This document shows positions 41,074 through 52,300 of a DNA stretch of 56,578 nucleotides, in pieces. Source of the DNA: JAJZRJ01 sp040757055 (GTDB taxonomy: Bacteria; Desulfobacterota; Desulfobulbia; Desulfobulbales; Desulfurivibrionaceae); the NCBI GenBank assembly GCA_040757055.1, contig JBFLXY010000015.1, forward strand, positions 1 to 56,578, read 5' to 3'. The translations under genes and the position numbers were made by a program. The notes beneath the pieces are model-generated. The model had not been told where the DNA came from, made no database searches, and saw only the letters and a list, made by a program, of their open reading frames with translations. Positions within the stretch are counted from its first letter, which is position 1. Each line of letters begins with the position of its first letter.

Positions 41074-42261
41074 ATGAAGGTCAAACGCTTCGAAGCTCGC
41101 GACACCAAGGCAGCCCTTGCCCTCGTCAAGGAAGAACTGGGCGCGGAGGCGGTGATTCTCTCCACCCGCACCCTGCGGGGCAGCAAAGCCGGCCGCCACG
41201 ACTCCCCGCTGGTGGAGGTGGTGGCTGCGGTAGATTTTGACACCGGAACAAACGACCCTTCGCCTGGCGCCGACACCGGCCGCCGCTTCGGCTATGGTGC
41301 CTATGCTCCCGGAATTGAAACGCCGGCCCCGTCAAAAAACGGGCGCAAGCCTTCCTGGCAGCCGGTGGCCGCCGAGGCCGTGGCGGTGAACGATGCCCCC
41401 CTCTGCAGCCAGGAGGCGCAGGATCTGCACGGCCGCTTCGCCGACCTGCTCCGCCTGCCCCACAGCGACCGGCCGCCGCAAAGGCGAGGCGCCGGAGAGC
41501 AGCCGGCTCCGCCTTCCGGCCAGCGCCGGTCCAGACCGCGCCCCGAGGATGTGGCCCAATGGCGCGATCAGCTCATCGAACGACTGCGGGCCAAGCCGCT
41601 GGCGGTAAAAAGCCAGAACGGCCCCACCGTCATCGCCCTGGTCGGCCCCACCGGGGTCGGCAAGACCACCACCGCCGCAAAAATCGCCGCCTGGTTCAGC
41701 ATCCACCAGCAGTGCCGGGTGGCACTGCTTTCCATGGACTGCTACCGCATCGGCGCCACCGACCAGCTCCGCACCTATGCCCGGATCATGCGGCTGCCCT
41801 GCGAGGTGACCCTCCGGCCCCAGGACCTGGCCGGCGCCCTCAGAAAGCACCGGGACAAGGACCTCATCATCATCGACACCGCCGGCAAGAGCCCCTTCGA
41901 CCCCCATCACGTCCGCGAACTCGCCACCTGGTTCGCCGCTGGCCAGTCCATTGGCATCCATCTGGTGGTGAGCGCCACCGCCAAAAAGGAAGACCTGCAG
42001 CAGATCATCGACGCTTACCGGCCCCTCAAAGTGGACGGCCTCGTCGTCACCAAGCTTGACGAGACCCGGGCCTACGCCGTACTCTGCCAGCAGATCGCCG
42101 CCTCAAGCCTGCCGGTGAACTGCCTCTGCACCGGCCAGAAGGTGCCGGAGGATTTCCAGCCGGCCTCGAAGGATTTTCTCCGCACCCTCTTCTGCCAGGG
42201 ATGGCTCGCGGCGATGCAGCACACCGACACCGTTGCCGGCCGGCAGGCCTGGCTGCAATAA
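41074..42261 (+). CDS. flhF: Flagellar placement GTPase FlhF
   Basis: SRP-type GTPase that sets where the flagellum is built, usually at a pole. The N-terminal basic segment (MKVKRFEARDTKAAL) is followed by a low-complexity linker (about 55-150) and an NG domain with the P-loop GPTGVGKTTTAAK and the TAGKSPFD and TKLDET nucleotide motifs. 395 residues. Confidence 0.94.
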   Translation: MKVKRFEARDTKAALALVKEELGAEAVILSTRTLRGSKAGRHDSPLVEVVAAVDFDTGTNDPSPGADTGRRFGYGAYAPGIETPAPSKNGRKPSWQPVAAEAVAVNDAPLCSQEAQDLHGRFADLLRLPHSDRPPQRRGAGEQPAPPSGQRRSRPRPEDVAQWRDQLIERLRAKPLAVKSQNGPTVIALVGPTGVGKTTTAAKIAAWFSIHQQCRVALLSMDCYRIGATDQLRTYARIMRLPCEVTLRPQDLAGALRKHRDKDLIIIDTAGKSPFDPHHVRELATWFAAGQSIGIHLVVSATAKKEDLQQIIDAYRPLKVDGLVVTKLDETRAYAVLCQQIAASSLPVNCLCTGQKVPEDFQPASKDFLRTLFCQGWLAAMQHTDTVAGRQAWLQ

Positions 42262-42276
42262 ACCACAGGAGAAGTC

Positions 42277-43155
42277 ATGAGCCAAGCGGCGACCCTGGAA
42301 AAAATCATGCACCGCACCCCGAAACGGATCGGCGCCACCGCCAAGAACACGCCACCGCCCCGTGTCATCTCGGTCACCAGCGGCAAGGGTGGGGTGGGCA
42401 AAACCAATATCGTCACCAATCTGGCCTACGCCCTGGCCAGGGAGGGCAAACGGACCCTGGTCCTCGATGCCGACCTCAACCTTGCCAACGTCGACATCCT
42501 GCTGGGACTCACCCCCAAGTTCAACCTCCACCACGTCTTCACCGGCGAGAAAACCCTGGCCGAGATCCTGGTGGAGGGCCCCGGCGGCCTCAGGATCCTG
42601 CCGGCCAGCTCCGGCATCCTCGAACTGGCCGACCTCACCGAGAGCCAGCGCCTCTACTTCCTGTCCGAAATGGAAGCGCTGGCCGGCACCATCGACATCC
42701 TGCTGGTCGACACCGCGGCGGGCATCAACAACAACGTGGTCTACTTCAATCTGGCGGCCCAGGAGCGCATCATCATCCTGACCCCGGAGCCGACCTCGCT
42801 CACCGACGCCTACGCCCTCATCAAGGTGCTCTCCGGCAAACACGACGTCAAACGCTTTCGCGTTCTGGTCAACCTCGCCCGCTCGGAAAAGGAGGCCGTC
42901 GCGGTCTTCCGCAAGCTGAGCGCGGTGGCCGACCGCTTCCTCGACACCCTGTCCCTCGACTACATGGGCCATATCCCTTACGACGCCAAGCTGCCGCAGG
43001 CGGTGCGGGCGCAAAGACTGGTCACCGAACTCTATCCCGACGCCGCGGCAAGCAGGATGCTTGCCAGGGTCTCGCGCCAGCTTGCCAGCGAACGACCGGC
43101 GCTGCAAAACGACGGCAACATCAAATTTTTCTGGCAGGGGCTTTTTGCGCTGTAA
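42277..43155 (+). CDS. flhG: MinD/ParA-like ATPase FlhG (FleN)
   Basis: ATPase that limits flagellar number and works with FlhF. The deviant Walker A motif KGGVGKTN is at about 30-37, followed by DADLNLANVDILLG and DTAAGINNN. 292 residues, full length. Starts 15 bp after flhF. Confidence 0.94.
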   Translation: MSQAATLEKIMHRTPKRIGATAKNTPPPRVISVTSGKGGVGKTNIVTNLAYALAREGKRTLVLDADLNLANVDILLGLTPKFNLHHVFTGEKTLAEILVEGPGGLRILPASSGILELADLTESQRLYFLSEMEALAGTIDILLVDTAAGINNNVVYFNLAAQERIIILTPEPTSLTDAYALIKVLSGKHDVKRFRVLVNLARSEKEAVAVFRKLSAVADRFLDTLSLDYMGHIPYDAKLPQAVRAQRLVTELYPDAAASRMLARVSRQLASERPALQNDGNIKFFWQGLFAL

Positions 43156-43182
43156 TATAATCCGCAGAGAGGGAAGCAACCT

Positions 43183-43995
43183 TTGCCAGACAGGGCGTGC
43201 CACACCACCATGACGACCAAGCCGCAGTCCCCCAAGTTCCGGGACTACACCAGCGCGTATTTCGCGCCCAATGAACAGCTCGACCCGGCCAAACGGGACG
43301 AGCTGATCATGACCTATACGCCGCTGATCAAGTACATCGCCACCCGGCTGGTTGCCCGCCTGCCTCCCCAGGTCTCGGTGGACGACCTCATCAGTTGCGG
43401 CATCATCGGCCTCATCGATGCGATCAACAAGTTCGACGTCACCAAAAACGTCCAGTTCAAGACCTACGCCGAATTCCGCATCAAGGGCGCCATGCTTGAC
43501 GAACTGCGGGCCCTGGACTGGGTGCCGCGCTCGGTGCGCCGCAAAATCACCGGGCTGGAAAAAACCTACGCCGACATCGAGAAGCGCGTCGGCCGGCCAG
43601 CCACCGACGAGGAGGTGGCCAGGGAACTGGGTATCGAGCTCGATCACTTCTACCGCCTGCTCGACGAAACCAAGTCGGTGACCTTCCTCGACATCGAGTA
43701 TCTCCGGCAGAAGGCCACGGAAGAGGCGGAGGTCAACATTATCGACATCTTCGCCCAGGACGACCGGGATCCCTTCACCGCCCTCAATCTGGCTCAGGTC
43801 CGGGAGATACTGGCCAAGGCCATCGAGGAGCTGCCGGAAAAGGAAAAGCTCACCGTGGCCCTCTACTACCAGGAAGAACTCACCATGAAGGAGATTGGCG
43901 AGGTCATGGGATACACCGAGTCGCGCATCTCCCAGATGCACAGCAAGGCGATGCTGCGCCTGCGCGCCAAACTCAAAAAATCCCTCGACGCCTGA
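43183..43995 (+). CDS. fliA: Flagellar sigma factor FliA (sigma28)
   Basis: Sigma28-type factor for late flagellar genes. Regions 2 to 4 are present, including YTPLIKYIATRLVARLP, KNVQFKTYAEFRIKGAMLDELR and the region 4 YTESRISQMHSKAM helix-turn-helix. TTG at 43183 is chosen because AGAGGGA sits nine bases upstream; the ATG at 43210 has no ribosome site but would remove only nine residues. 270 residues. Confidence 0.93.
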   Translation: MPDRACHTTMTTKPQSPKFRDYTSAYFAPNEQLDPAKRDELIMTYTPLIKYIATRLVARLPPQVSVDDLISCGIIGLIDAINKFDVTKNVQFKTYAEFRIKGAMLDELRALDWVPRSVRRKITGLEKTYADIEKRVGRPATDEEVARELGIELDHFYRLLDETKSVTFLDIEYLRQKATEEAEVNIIDIFAQDDRDPFTALNLAQVREILAKAIEELPEKEKLTVALYYQEELTMKEIGEVMGYTESRISQMHSKAMLRLRAKLKKSLDA

Positions 43996-44185
43996 TCAGC
44001 GCTCCCCCTTGCGTCCCGCCCTTTTTTTGAAAAAAGAGTTGTTTTTCCGTGCCGCATTCTTTAAAAAAGTACTAACTGTAACTAGCTTTTATTATTTTCA
44101 AAAATAACGGTCCGGCACACCTTGCGCCGCCGGGGCCGCGGAATTGCGGCAGCCTTTGGACGCCGAGCGGGAACAGGGAGGAACT

Positions 44186-44569
44186 ATGGCAGCAAATCCC
44201 AACATGAAGGTCCTTGTCGTTGACGACTTCGCCACCATGCGGCGCATCGTCAAGAACATCCTCACCCAGCTCGGTTACAAAAACGTCATCGAGGCGGACG
44301 ACGGCACCACCGCCCTCGACGTGCTCAAGGCGGAAAAGATCGACCTCATCATCTCCGACTGGAACATGCCGAAGATGACCGGTCTCGATCTGCTCAAGGC
44401 GGTCCGCGCCGATGCCAGCATGGCCAACACCCCTTTCATCATGGTCACCGCCGAGGCCCAGCAGGACAACATCATCCTTGCGGTCAAGGCCAAGGTCAGC
44501 CAGTACATCGTCAAGCCCTTCACCGCGGAAACCCTGGCCGAAAAGCTCCAGAAAATCTTCGGCAGCTGA
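44186..44569 (+). CDS. Chemotaxis response regulator CheY of the flagellar operon
   Basis: 127-residue receiver domain. Acidic pair D13-D14, phospho-acceptor D58 (SDWNMPKMTG), the VTAEA switch segment and K109-type lysine in YIVKPF follow the canonical motor CheY closely. ATG at 44186 behind GGAGG; the frame is open to 44144 but unmarked. It is 191 bp past fliA in AT-rich sequence. The CheY in the che operon (3788-4231) is the other candidate motor regulator. Confidence 0.92.
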   Translation: MAANPNMKVLVVDDFATMRRIVKNILTQLGYKNVIEADDGTTALDVLKAEKIDLIISDWNMPKMTGLDLLKAVRADASMANTPFIMVTAEAQQDNIILAVKAKVSQYIVKPFTAETLAEKLQKIFGS

Positions 44570-44578
44570 TGATTCTCC

Positions 44579-45445
44579 ATGGCTGAAGAGCCCAGGCCCG
44601 ACCCCAGCGTTCCCGCCCCAGGCGGCCACCCCGCCGCCGAACACAGCGAGACCGACTGGGGGGCTGACTGGGAATCCGCCTTTCAGGCCGAAGACGACGC
44701 CTTCTTCGCCTCGGCCGACGAAGAATTTTTCATCGAGGAAGAGCCGGCCAAAGAGGCCAAACCAGGCGCCGATGCCGCCCTGGAAAAGGCCTTGGCCGAC
44801 ACCCAGCCCGCCACGGCAGAGACCACCGGCAAACCGCTGCCAGCCTCCCTCTCCCTGGCCCCTCTGCTCGGCCTTTTCGCCAGGCTCACCACTCTGCCCG
44901 CCCGGCTGCTCTCCCTCCCGCGCTCGCTCTGGCAACGCTTCACCGCTTTGCCGGTGCGCGGCCAGATCATTGTCGTCGCGCTGGCCTTGGCCGTGCCGCT
45001 CACCTCCACCATGGCCCTCTGGCTTCTCCTGCCCCCGACATCCCAGGTCGTGCCGGCCCCCCCCCCTCCCCCTGCCCTCTCCGAAGAGGCCAAGGCCGTA
45101 CTGTCCCAAGTTCCGTCGGTACCGGACAAGATACGCAAGAAGCTGACCCTGAACGGCTTCCTGATCCCGGTGCGGGATGGCAAGGAAAGCGGACCGTTGC
45201 TCTTCGCACAGATCGACCTGACGCTGAACACCCTGCTCGGCGAGGAAGAGGAACTGCCACCCGACAAGGAATCCATGGTGCGGGACATCATCTACCAGTT
45301 CTTCGCCAACCGGACGCTGGACGAACTCCGCCGTTATCAGCTCGCCCGCGGCGAACTCCAGCGGGACCTCCGGGCCTGGCTCGCAAAACAGTGGCCCGAC
45401 GCGCCGGTGGAATCCATCACCTTCAGCCGCTATCAACTCGGCTGA
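44579..45445 (+). CDS. FliL-like membrane protein with long N-terminal extension
   Basis: 288 residues. An acidic, Ala/Pro-rich N-terminal region (1-115) leads to one membrane segment at about 129-151 and a Pro-rich linker (152-168). The C-terminal domain (about 190-288) looks FliL-like: RDIIYQFFANRTLDELRRYQLARGELQ and the closing strand VESITFSRYQLG parallel FliL's end. It lies 9 bp after a CheY gene. This assignment is by resemblance, not by a firm motif, and a distinct flagellar family is possible. Confidence 0.65.
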   Translation: MAEEPRPDPSVPAPGGHPAAEHSETDWGADWESAFQAEDDAFFASADEEFFIEEEPAKEAKPGADAALEKALADTQPATAETTGKPLPASLSLAPLLGLFARLTTLPARLLSLPRSLWQRFTALPVRGQIIVVALALAVPLTSTMALWLLLPPTSQVVPAPPPPPALSEEAKAVLSQVPSVPDKIRKKLTLNGFLIPVRDGKESGPLLFAQIDLTLNTLLGEEEELPPDKESMVRDIIYQFFANRTLDELRRYQLARGELQRDLRAWLAKQWPDAPVESITFSRYQLG

Positions 45446-45462
45446 CCACCCCCGCAAGCCAT

Positions 45463-45512
45463 ACATTTCTGTACGACATTATACATTTTGTAACATTTTT
45501 GTTGCATTTTGT
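45463..45512 (+). promoter_or_regulatory. Phased ACATTTTTGT-type repeats upstream of amtB
   Basis: Near-copies at 45463-45472 (ACATTTCTGT), 45483-45491, 45493-45502 and 45504-45512, the last three one helical turn apart. They lie about 95 to 144 bp before the predicted start, the usual distance of an enhancer site for a sigma54 activator such as NtrC. No NtrC consensus (TGCACC-type) was recognised. Confidence 0.45.
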
Positions 45513-45581
45513 CCTTTCCCGGAACCCTCCGACACAGCATTATTTATTAAAAATCAAGAATTTATACAAATCATGGTCGAT

Positions 45582-45597
45582 TGGCATGGCTCTTGCT
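45582..45597 (+). promoter_or_regulatory. Sigma54 (RpoN) promoter of amtB-glnB-glnD
   Basis: TGGCAT (45582-45587), five bases, TTGCT (45593-45597), exact -24/-12 spacing. Predicted start near 45607, 67 bp before the amtB ATG. Nitrogen genes with such promoters are usually activated by NtrC under ammonium limitation. Confidence 0.85.
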
Positions 45598-45673
45598 TTT
45601 TTGGCAGGCAAACACGAATCCGGCCGGTTCGATACAGTTATCCCACATGCCCCCTTTCCATGAGGAACGCGGA

Positions 45674-46888
<1,215 letters not shown>

Positions 46889-46948
46889 GCGAACGAACAC
46901 CCAGGCCGGGCGGATCCAACGCCTCCCGGTTGCAGAAAGGAGCATACC

Positions 46949-47287
46949 ATGAAGAAGATCGAGGCGATCATCAAACCGTTCAAGCTCGACGACGTCAAGG
47001 AGGCGCTCAATGCCATCGGCATCAAGGGCATGACCATCTCCGAGGTCAAGGGCTACGGCCGTCAGAAAGGCCACAAGGAGATTTACCGCGGCGCCGAATA
47101 TGTGGTGGACTTTATCCCTAAAATCAAACTCGAAATCATCGTTGAGTCAAGCCAGGTAAACACGGTGGTGGACACCATCCGCCAGGCCGCCAACACTGGC
47201 AAGATCGGCGATGGCAAAATCTTCGTCCTGCCAGTGGAGCAGGTGATCCGCGTGCGTACCGGGGAGACCGGCAACGAGGCGATCTGA
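46949..47287 (+). CDS. glnB: Nitrogen regulatory protein PII (GlnB/GlnK)
   Basis: PII trimer subunit of 112 residues that senses 2-oxoglutarate and ATP/ADP. The T-loop is intact, with the uridylylation site Y51 in IYRGAEYVVDF, and the B-loop GKIGDGKIF is present. Next to amtB and glnD, so both AmtB gating and GlnD modification are likely; the GlnB versus GlnK distinction is not made by sequence here. One base is shared with glnD (TGATG). Confidence 0.94.
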   Translation: MKKIEAIIKPFKLDDVKEALNAIGIKGMTISEVKGYGRQKGHKEIYRGAEYVVDFIPKIKLEIIVESSQVNTVVDTIRQAANTGKIGDGKIFVLPVEQVIRVRTGETGNEAI

Positions 47288-49833
47288 TGCAGGTGGAACT
47301 GCGTGCCCGGCGCGATGCGCTGGAGCACCTGTGGCGCCGGGGGGCGGACGGCCGCGACTTGCTGCTCCAGCATTCGACGCTCATCAACAACTCGCTGGCC
47401 GATTCTTTCCGGGCCTGTCCGGAAGCGCGGCAGGGAATGACTCTCACGGCCTTGGGCGGTTTTGGCCGGCAAGAGTTGTTCCCGTTTTCGGACATCGACC
47501 TGCTGCTGCTCCACCGCCCTGAGGCTGAAGGCCGACTCCAGGCGGCGACCGAGGCAATCTTCTACCCCTTGTGGGATTCGGGTCTGGAGGTCGGCCACGG
47601 TGTCCGCACAGTGGCGGCCTCCCTGACCGCAGCCGAAGAGGATTTTTTTTTCCGGGTGGCGCTCCTGGACATCCGGTATATTGCCGGCGACCAGGCGCTC
47701 TTCGCCCAGCTGACCGAAGAATACCGGCAGCGCTTCATTGAGGGACAACGCGGTGAATTTCTCAAGAAAATGATGCACTTTCGCAGCGAGCGTCATGACC
47801 GCTTCGGCAGGCACGGCTATCAATTGGAACCGCACATCAAGGAAAGCCCCGGCGGCTTCCGCGATATCCAGGCCATGCTGTGGACCGCCCGGGTGGTCTT
47901 CGGCCTGCACGACGTTGCCGCCATCGCCGAGGCCGGGCTCCTGAACCCTGCCGAACGGCAGCGGTTCGAGGAGGCGTGGCAGTTCCTCATCCGCATCCGC
48001 AACCGGTTGCACTACGCCAGCGGCCGCAAAAACGACCAGCTCTTTTTCGAGCACCAGGAAGAGATCGCCCGGGCCCTGCGCTACCAGGACGACCGCGGCC
48101 TTTTGGGGGTGGAGCGCTTCATGCGCGACCTTTATGGCCACCTGAGCGCGGTGGCGACCACCACCGACCTCTTTTTCGAACACATGGCCGAGGCGATCCA
48201 TCCCCATCTGGACCGGGAAACGGAAAACACCCCGGAACCCGGCATCGTCGTACGCGGCGGACGCATCCATCTGAGCGACCTCGAACTCCTCGTCAAGCGT
48301 CCCCACCTGCTGATGCGCCTCTTCGCTCAGTCGGCCAAGACCGGAATCCCCCTCCACTACCGGACCAGGAAACAGATCAGCGAGCACCTCCATCTGGTAG
48401 ACGACCGCCTCCGCCACTCGAAGCGCATGGCCAATGCCTTCTTCGAGGTGCTGCTGGAGGCCAAGGAACCGCTGGAAGTCCTTTCCCCCCTGCTGGAAAC
48501 CGGGCTGCTGGGCGCCTACCTGCCGGAGTTCGCGGCGATCCGCGCCCTGGCCCAACACGATGTCTACCACGTCTACACCGTGGACCATCATCTGCTGCAC
48601 ACCGTGGCCGAACTGCGCCGCCTCCGTACCAAAGAGCCGATTTTCATGCAGGTCAGCTCGCCGCATGTGCTCTATCTCGCCGCCCTGCTCCATGACATCG
48701 GCAAGGGCCACCACGAGGATCATGCGGTGCGGGGGGCGGAACTGGTGCGGATTATCGCCAAGCGCCTCCACCTCACGAGCCGCGACGCCGGCTGTCTCGC
48801 TTTTCTGGTGGAAAATCACCTCTTCCTGACGGCCACCGCCCTGCGCCGCGATCTGGAAGACGAAACCTTCATCGCCCAGTGCGCCCGCCATATCGCCGAC
48901 CCGGACCGCCTGCACATGCTCTATCTGCTCGCCCTGGCCGATGCTCACGCCACCGGCCCAACGGCCTGGAGCGAATGGAAAGAGGCCCTGCTGCACGAGC
49001 TCTATCTCCAGATCGCCCACCTGCTCGACCGCAAAGACCTCGCCCCGCCGGACACCGCCCAAGGAGTCCGCTGGATGCGGGAGCGAGTCGCGCCGCTGCT
49101 CACCAGCAAGGAACAGGGTGTGCTCCAGAAACTGCCCGAGGAATACCTCCTCAGCTTCACGCCGGAGACCATCGCCCGCCACATCAGACGGAGCGGGGAA
49201 CGAAAAAGCCGGGAGATCATCGTCGACCACGAGGACCAGGGCCTTTCCTGGTCGGTCTTCATCATGGCGCCGGATTCCACCGGCCTGTTGGCAAAACTCT
49301 GCGGCACCCTCGCCCTCCACAATCTGGAAGTGGTCTCGGCCCAGATCTTCACCTGGAAGAACGGCATCGCGGCCGATCTGCTCAATGTTCGCTCCGCCCT
49401 CAACCTCGACTACCCGGAGCAGGACTGGCCGGCGCTCGCCCGTGACCTGGCCCTGGCCGTGGGTAACCGCCTGGGGCTGGCCCACCGGCTGGCAGAAAAG
49501 CAGGCATCCCGTCCTCTTTGCCAACCCCTCGGGCGTGGCCATGAGCCGCGGGTGCTCATCGACAACCAGGCATCCAAACGCTATTCGATCATTGAGGTTT
49601 ATGCCGCCGATCAGCCGGCATTGCTCTATCACATCACCAAGACGCTGGCGGAGTTCGGCATCTCGATCTACCGGGCCAAGATTGGCAGCGAACGCGACCA
49701 GATCGTCGACGTCTTCTACGTCCTCGACCACGAGCGCGCCAAGATCACCGACCGGGCCTTGCAGGACGAACTCACCAGGGCCCTGCTCCATGCCGCGGGC
49801 CTGCCCGGAAAAGGAGGACCGATTCTCTGCTGA
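47287..49833 (+). CDS. glnD: PII uridylyltransferase/uridylyl-removing enzyme GlnD
   Basis: Bifunctional sensor of glutamine that uridylylates and de-uridylylates PII. Domains in order: nucleotidyltransferase with GGFGRQELFPFSDIDLL (about 57-73), HD domain with LLHDIGKGHHEDHA (about 468-481), and two C-terminal ACT domains (about 660-730 and 775-848) that bind glutamine. 848 residues, normal length. The ATG overlaps the glnB stop, consistent with coupled expression. Confidence 0.95.
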   Translation: MQVELRARRDALEHLWRRGADGRDLLLQHSTLINNSLADSFRACPEARQGMTLTALGGFGRQELFPFSDIDLLLLHRPEAEGRLQAATEAIFYPLWDSGLEVGHGVRTVAASLTAAEEDFFFRVALLDIRYIAGDQALFAQLTEEYRQRFIEGQRGEFLKKMMHFRSERHDRFGRHGYQLEPHIKESPGGFRDIQAMLWTARVVFGLHDVAAIAEAGLLNPAERQRFEEAWQFLIRIRNRLHYASGRKNDQLFFEHQEEIARALRYQDDRGLLGVERFMRDLYGHLSAVATTTDLFFEHMAEAIHPHLDRETENTPEPGIVVRGGRIHLSDLELLVKRPHLLMRLFAQSAKTGIPLHYRTRKQISEHLHLVDDRLRHSKRMANAFFEVLLEAKEPLEVLSPLLETGLLGAYLPEFAAIRALAQHDVYHVYTVDHHLLHTVAELRRLRTKEPIFMQVSSPHVLYLAALLHDIGKGHHEDHAVRGAELVRIIAKRLHLTSRDAGCLAFLVENHLFLTATALRRDLEDETFIAQCARHIADPDRLHMLYLLALADAHATGPTAWSEWKEALLHELYLQIAHLLDRKDLAPPDTAQGVRWMRERVAPLLTSKEQGVLQKLPEEYLLSFTPETIARHIRRSGERKSREIIVDHEDQGLSWSVFIMAPDSTGLLAKLCGTLALHNLEVVSAQIFTWKNGIAADLLNVRSALNLDYPEQDWPALARDLALAVGNRLGLAHRLAEKQASRPLCQPLGRGHEPRVLIDNQASKRYSIIEVYAADQPALLYHITKTLAEFGISIYRAKIGSERDQIVDVFYVLDHERAKITDRALQDELTRALLHAAGLPGKGGPILC

Positions 49834-49952
49834 CACCATTTATCCAGGAAACCCGCAGCGCCGCGCCGCAGAGGCCGGAGGCTGAACAACGCCCATCCCC
49901 GCGCTGCGGGGACAATGAGCCATCACAAGCCCTTACCAGGAGGAAACAGACA

Positions 49953-52058
<2,106 letters not shown>

Positions 52059-52086
52059 GAAGTTCCTGCTGCACGCAGAACCCCGA

Positions 52087-52116
52087 GGGGGAGCCGAGAT
52101 CGGCTCCCCCTTTTTT
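52087..52116 (+). terminator. Rho-independent terminator after glnN
   Basis: Perfect 10-bp GC-rich stem (52087-52096 with 52101-52110), loop AGAT, then six T, about 30 bp past the glnN stop. Confidence 0.95.
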
Positions 52117-52228
52117 CCTCCTCGAAAAGGTTTTTCCCCTCTCCATCTTTTGTTCGCCTTTGTGCCCGCTGAAGGTACCTCCGTCCCTCACCCCGCTCGC
52201 AACACCACGGCAGGCCGTCCAGAAAGAG

Positions 52229-52258
52229 TTGTTCAACCCCCTCCCTTGTTGCTACAAT
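52229..52258 (+). promoter_or_regulatory. Candidate promoter of the AsmA-like gene
   Basis: TTGTTC (52229-52234), 18-bp spacer, TACAAT (52253-52258), about 43 bp before the ATG at 52301. Confidence 0.45.
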
Positions 52259-52300
52259 GAAAACTGGTGCAAGGGGGCGCAGCACCAAAGGGGGTATACC

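Noticed and set aside
44063..44100. A/T-rich imperfect hairpin after fliA as an operon terminator
   Set aside because: The stem contains a bulge and is weak; the following cheY could still be co-transcribed.
44114..44125. GGCACACCTTGC before the flagellar cheY as a sigma54 promoter
   Set aside because: GG and GC are two bases too close together for a functional -24/-12 pair.
49896..49912. Hairpin before glnN as a riboswitch or terminator
   Set aside because: Short 7-bp stem, no T tract and no wider conserved fold visible.
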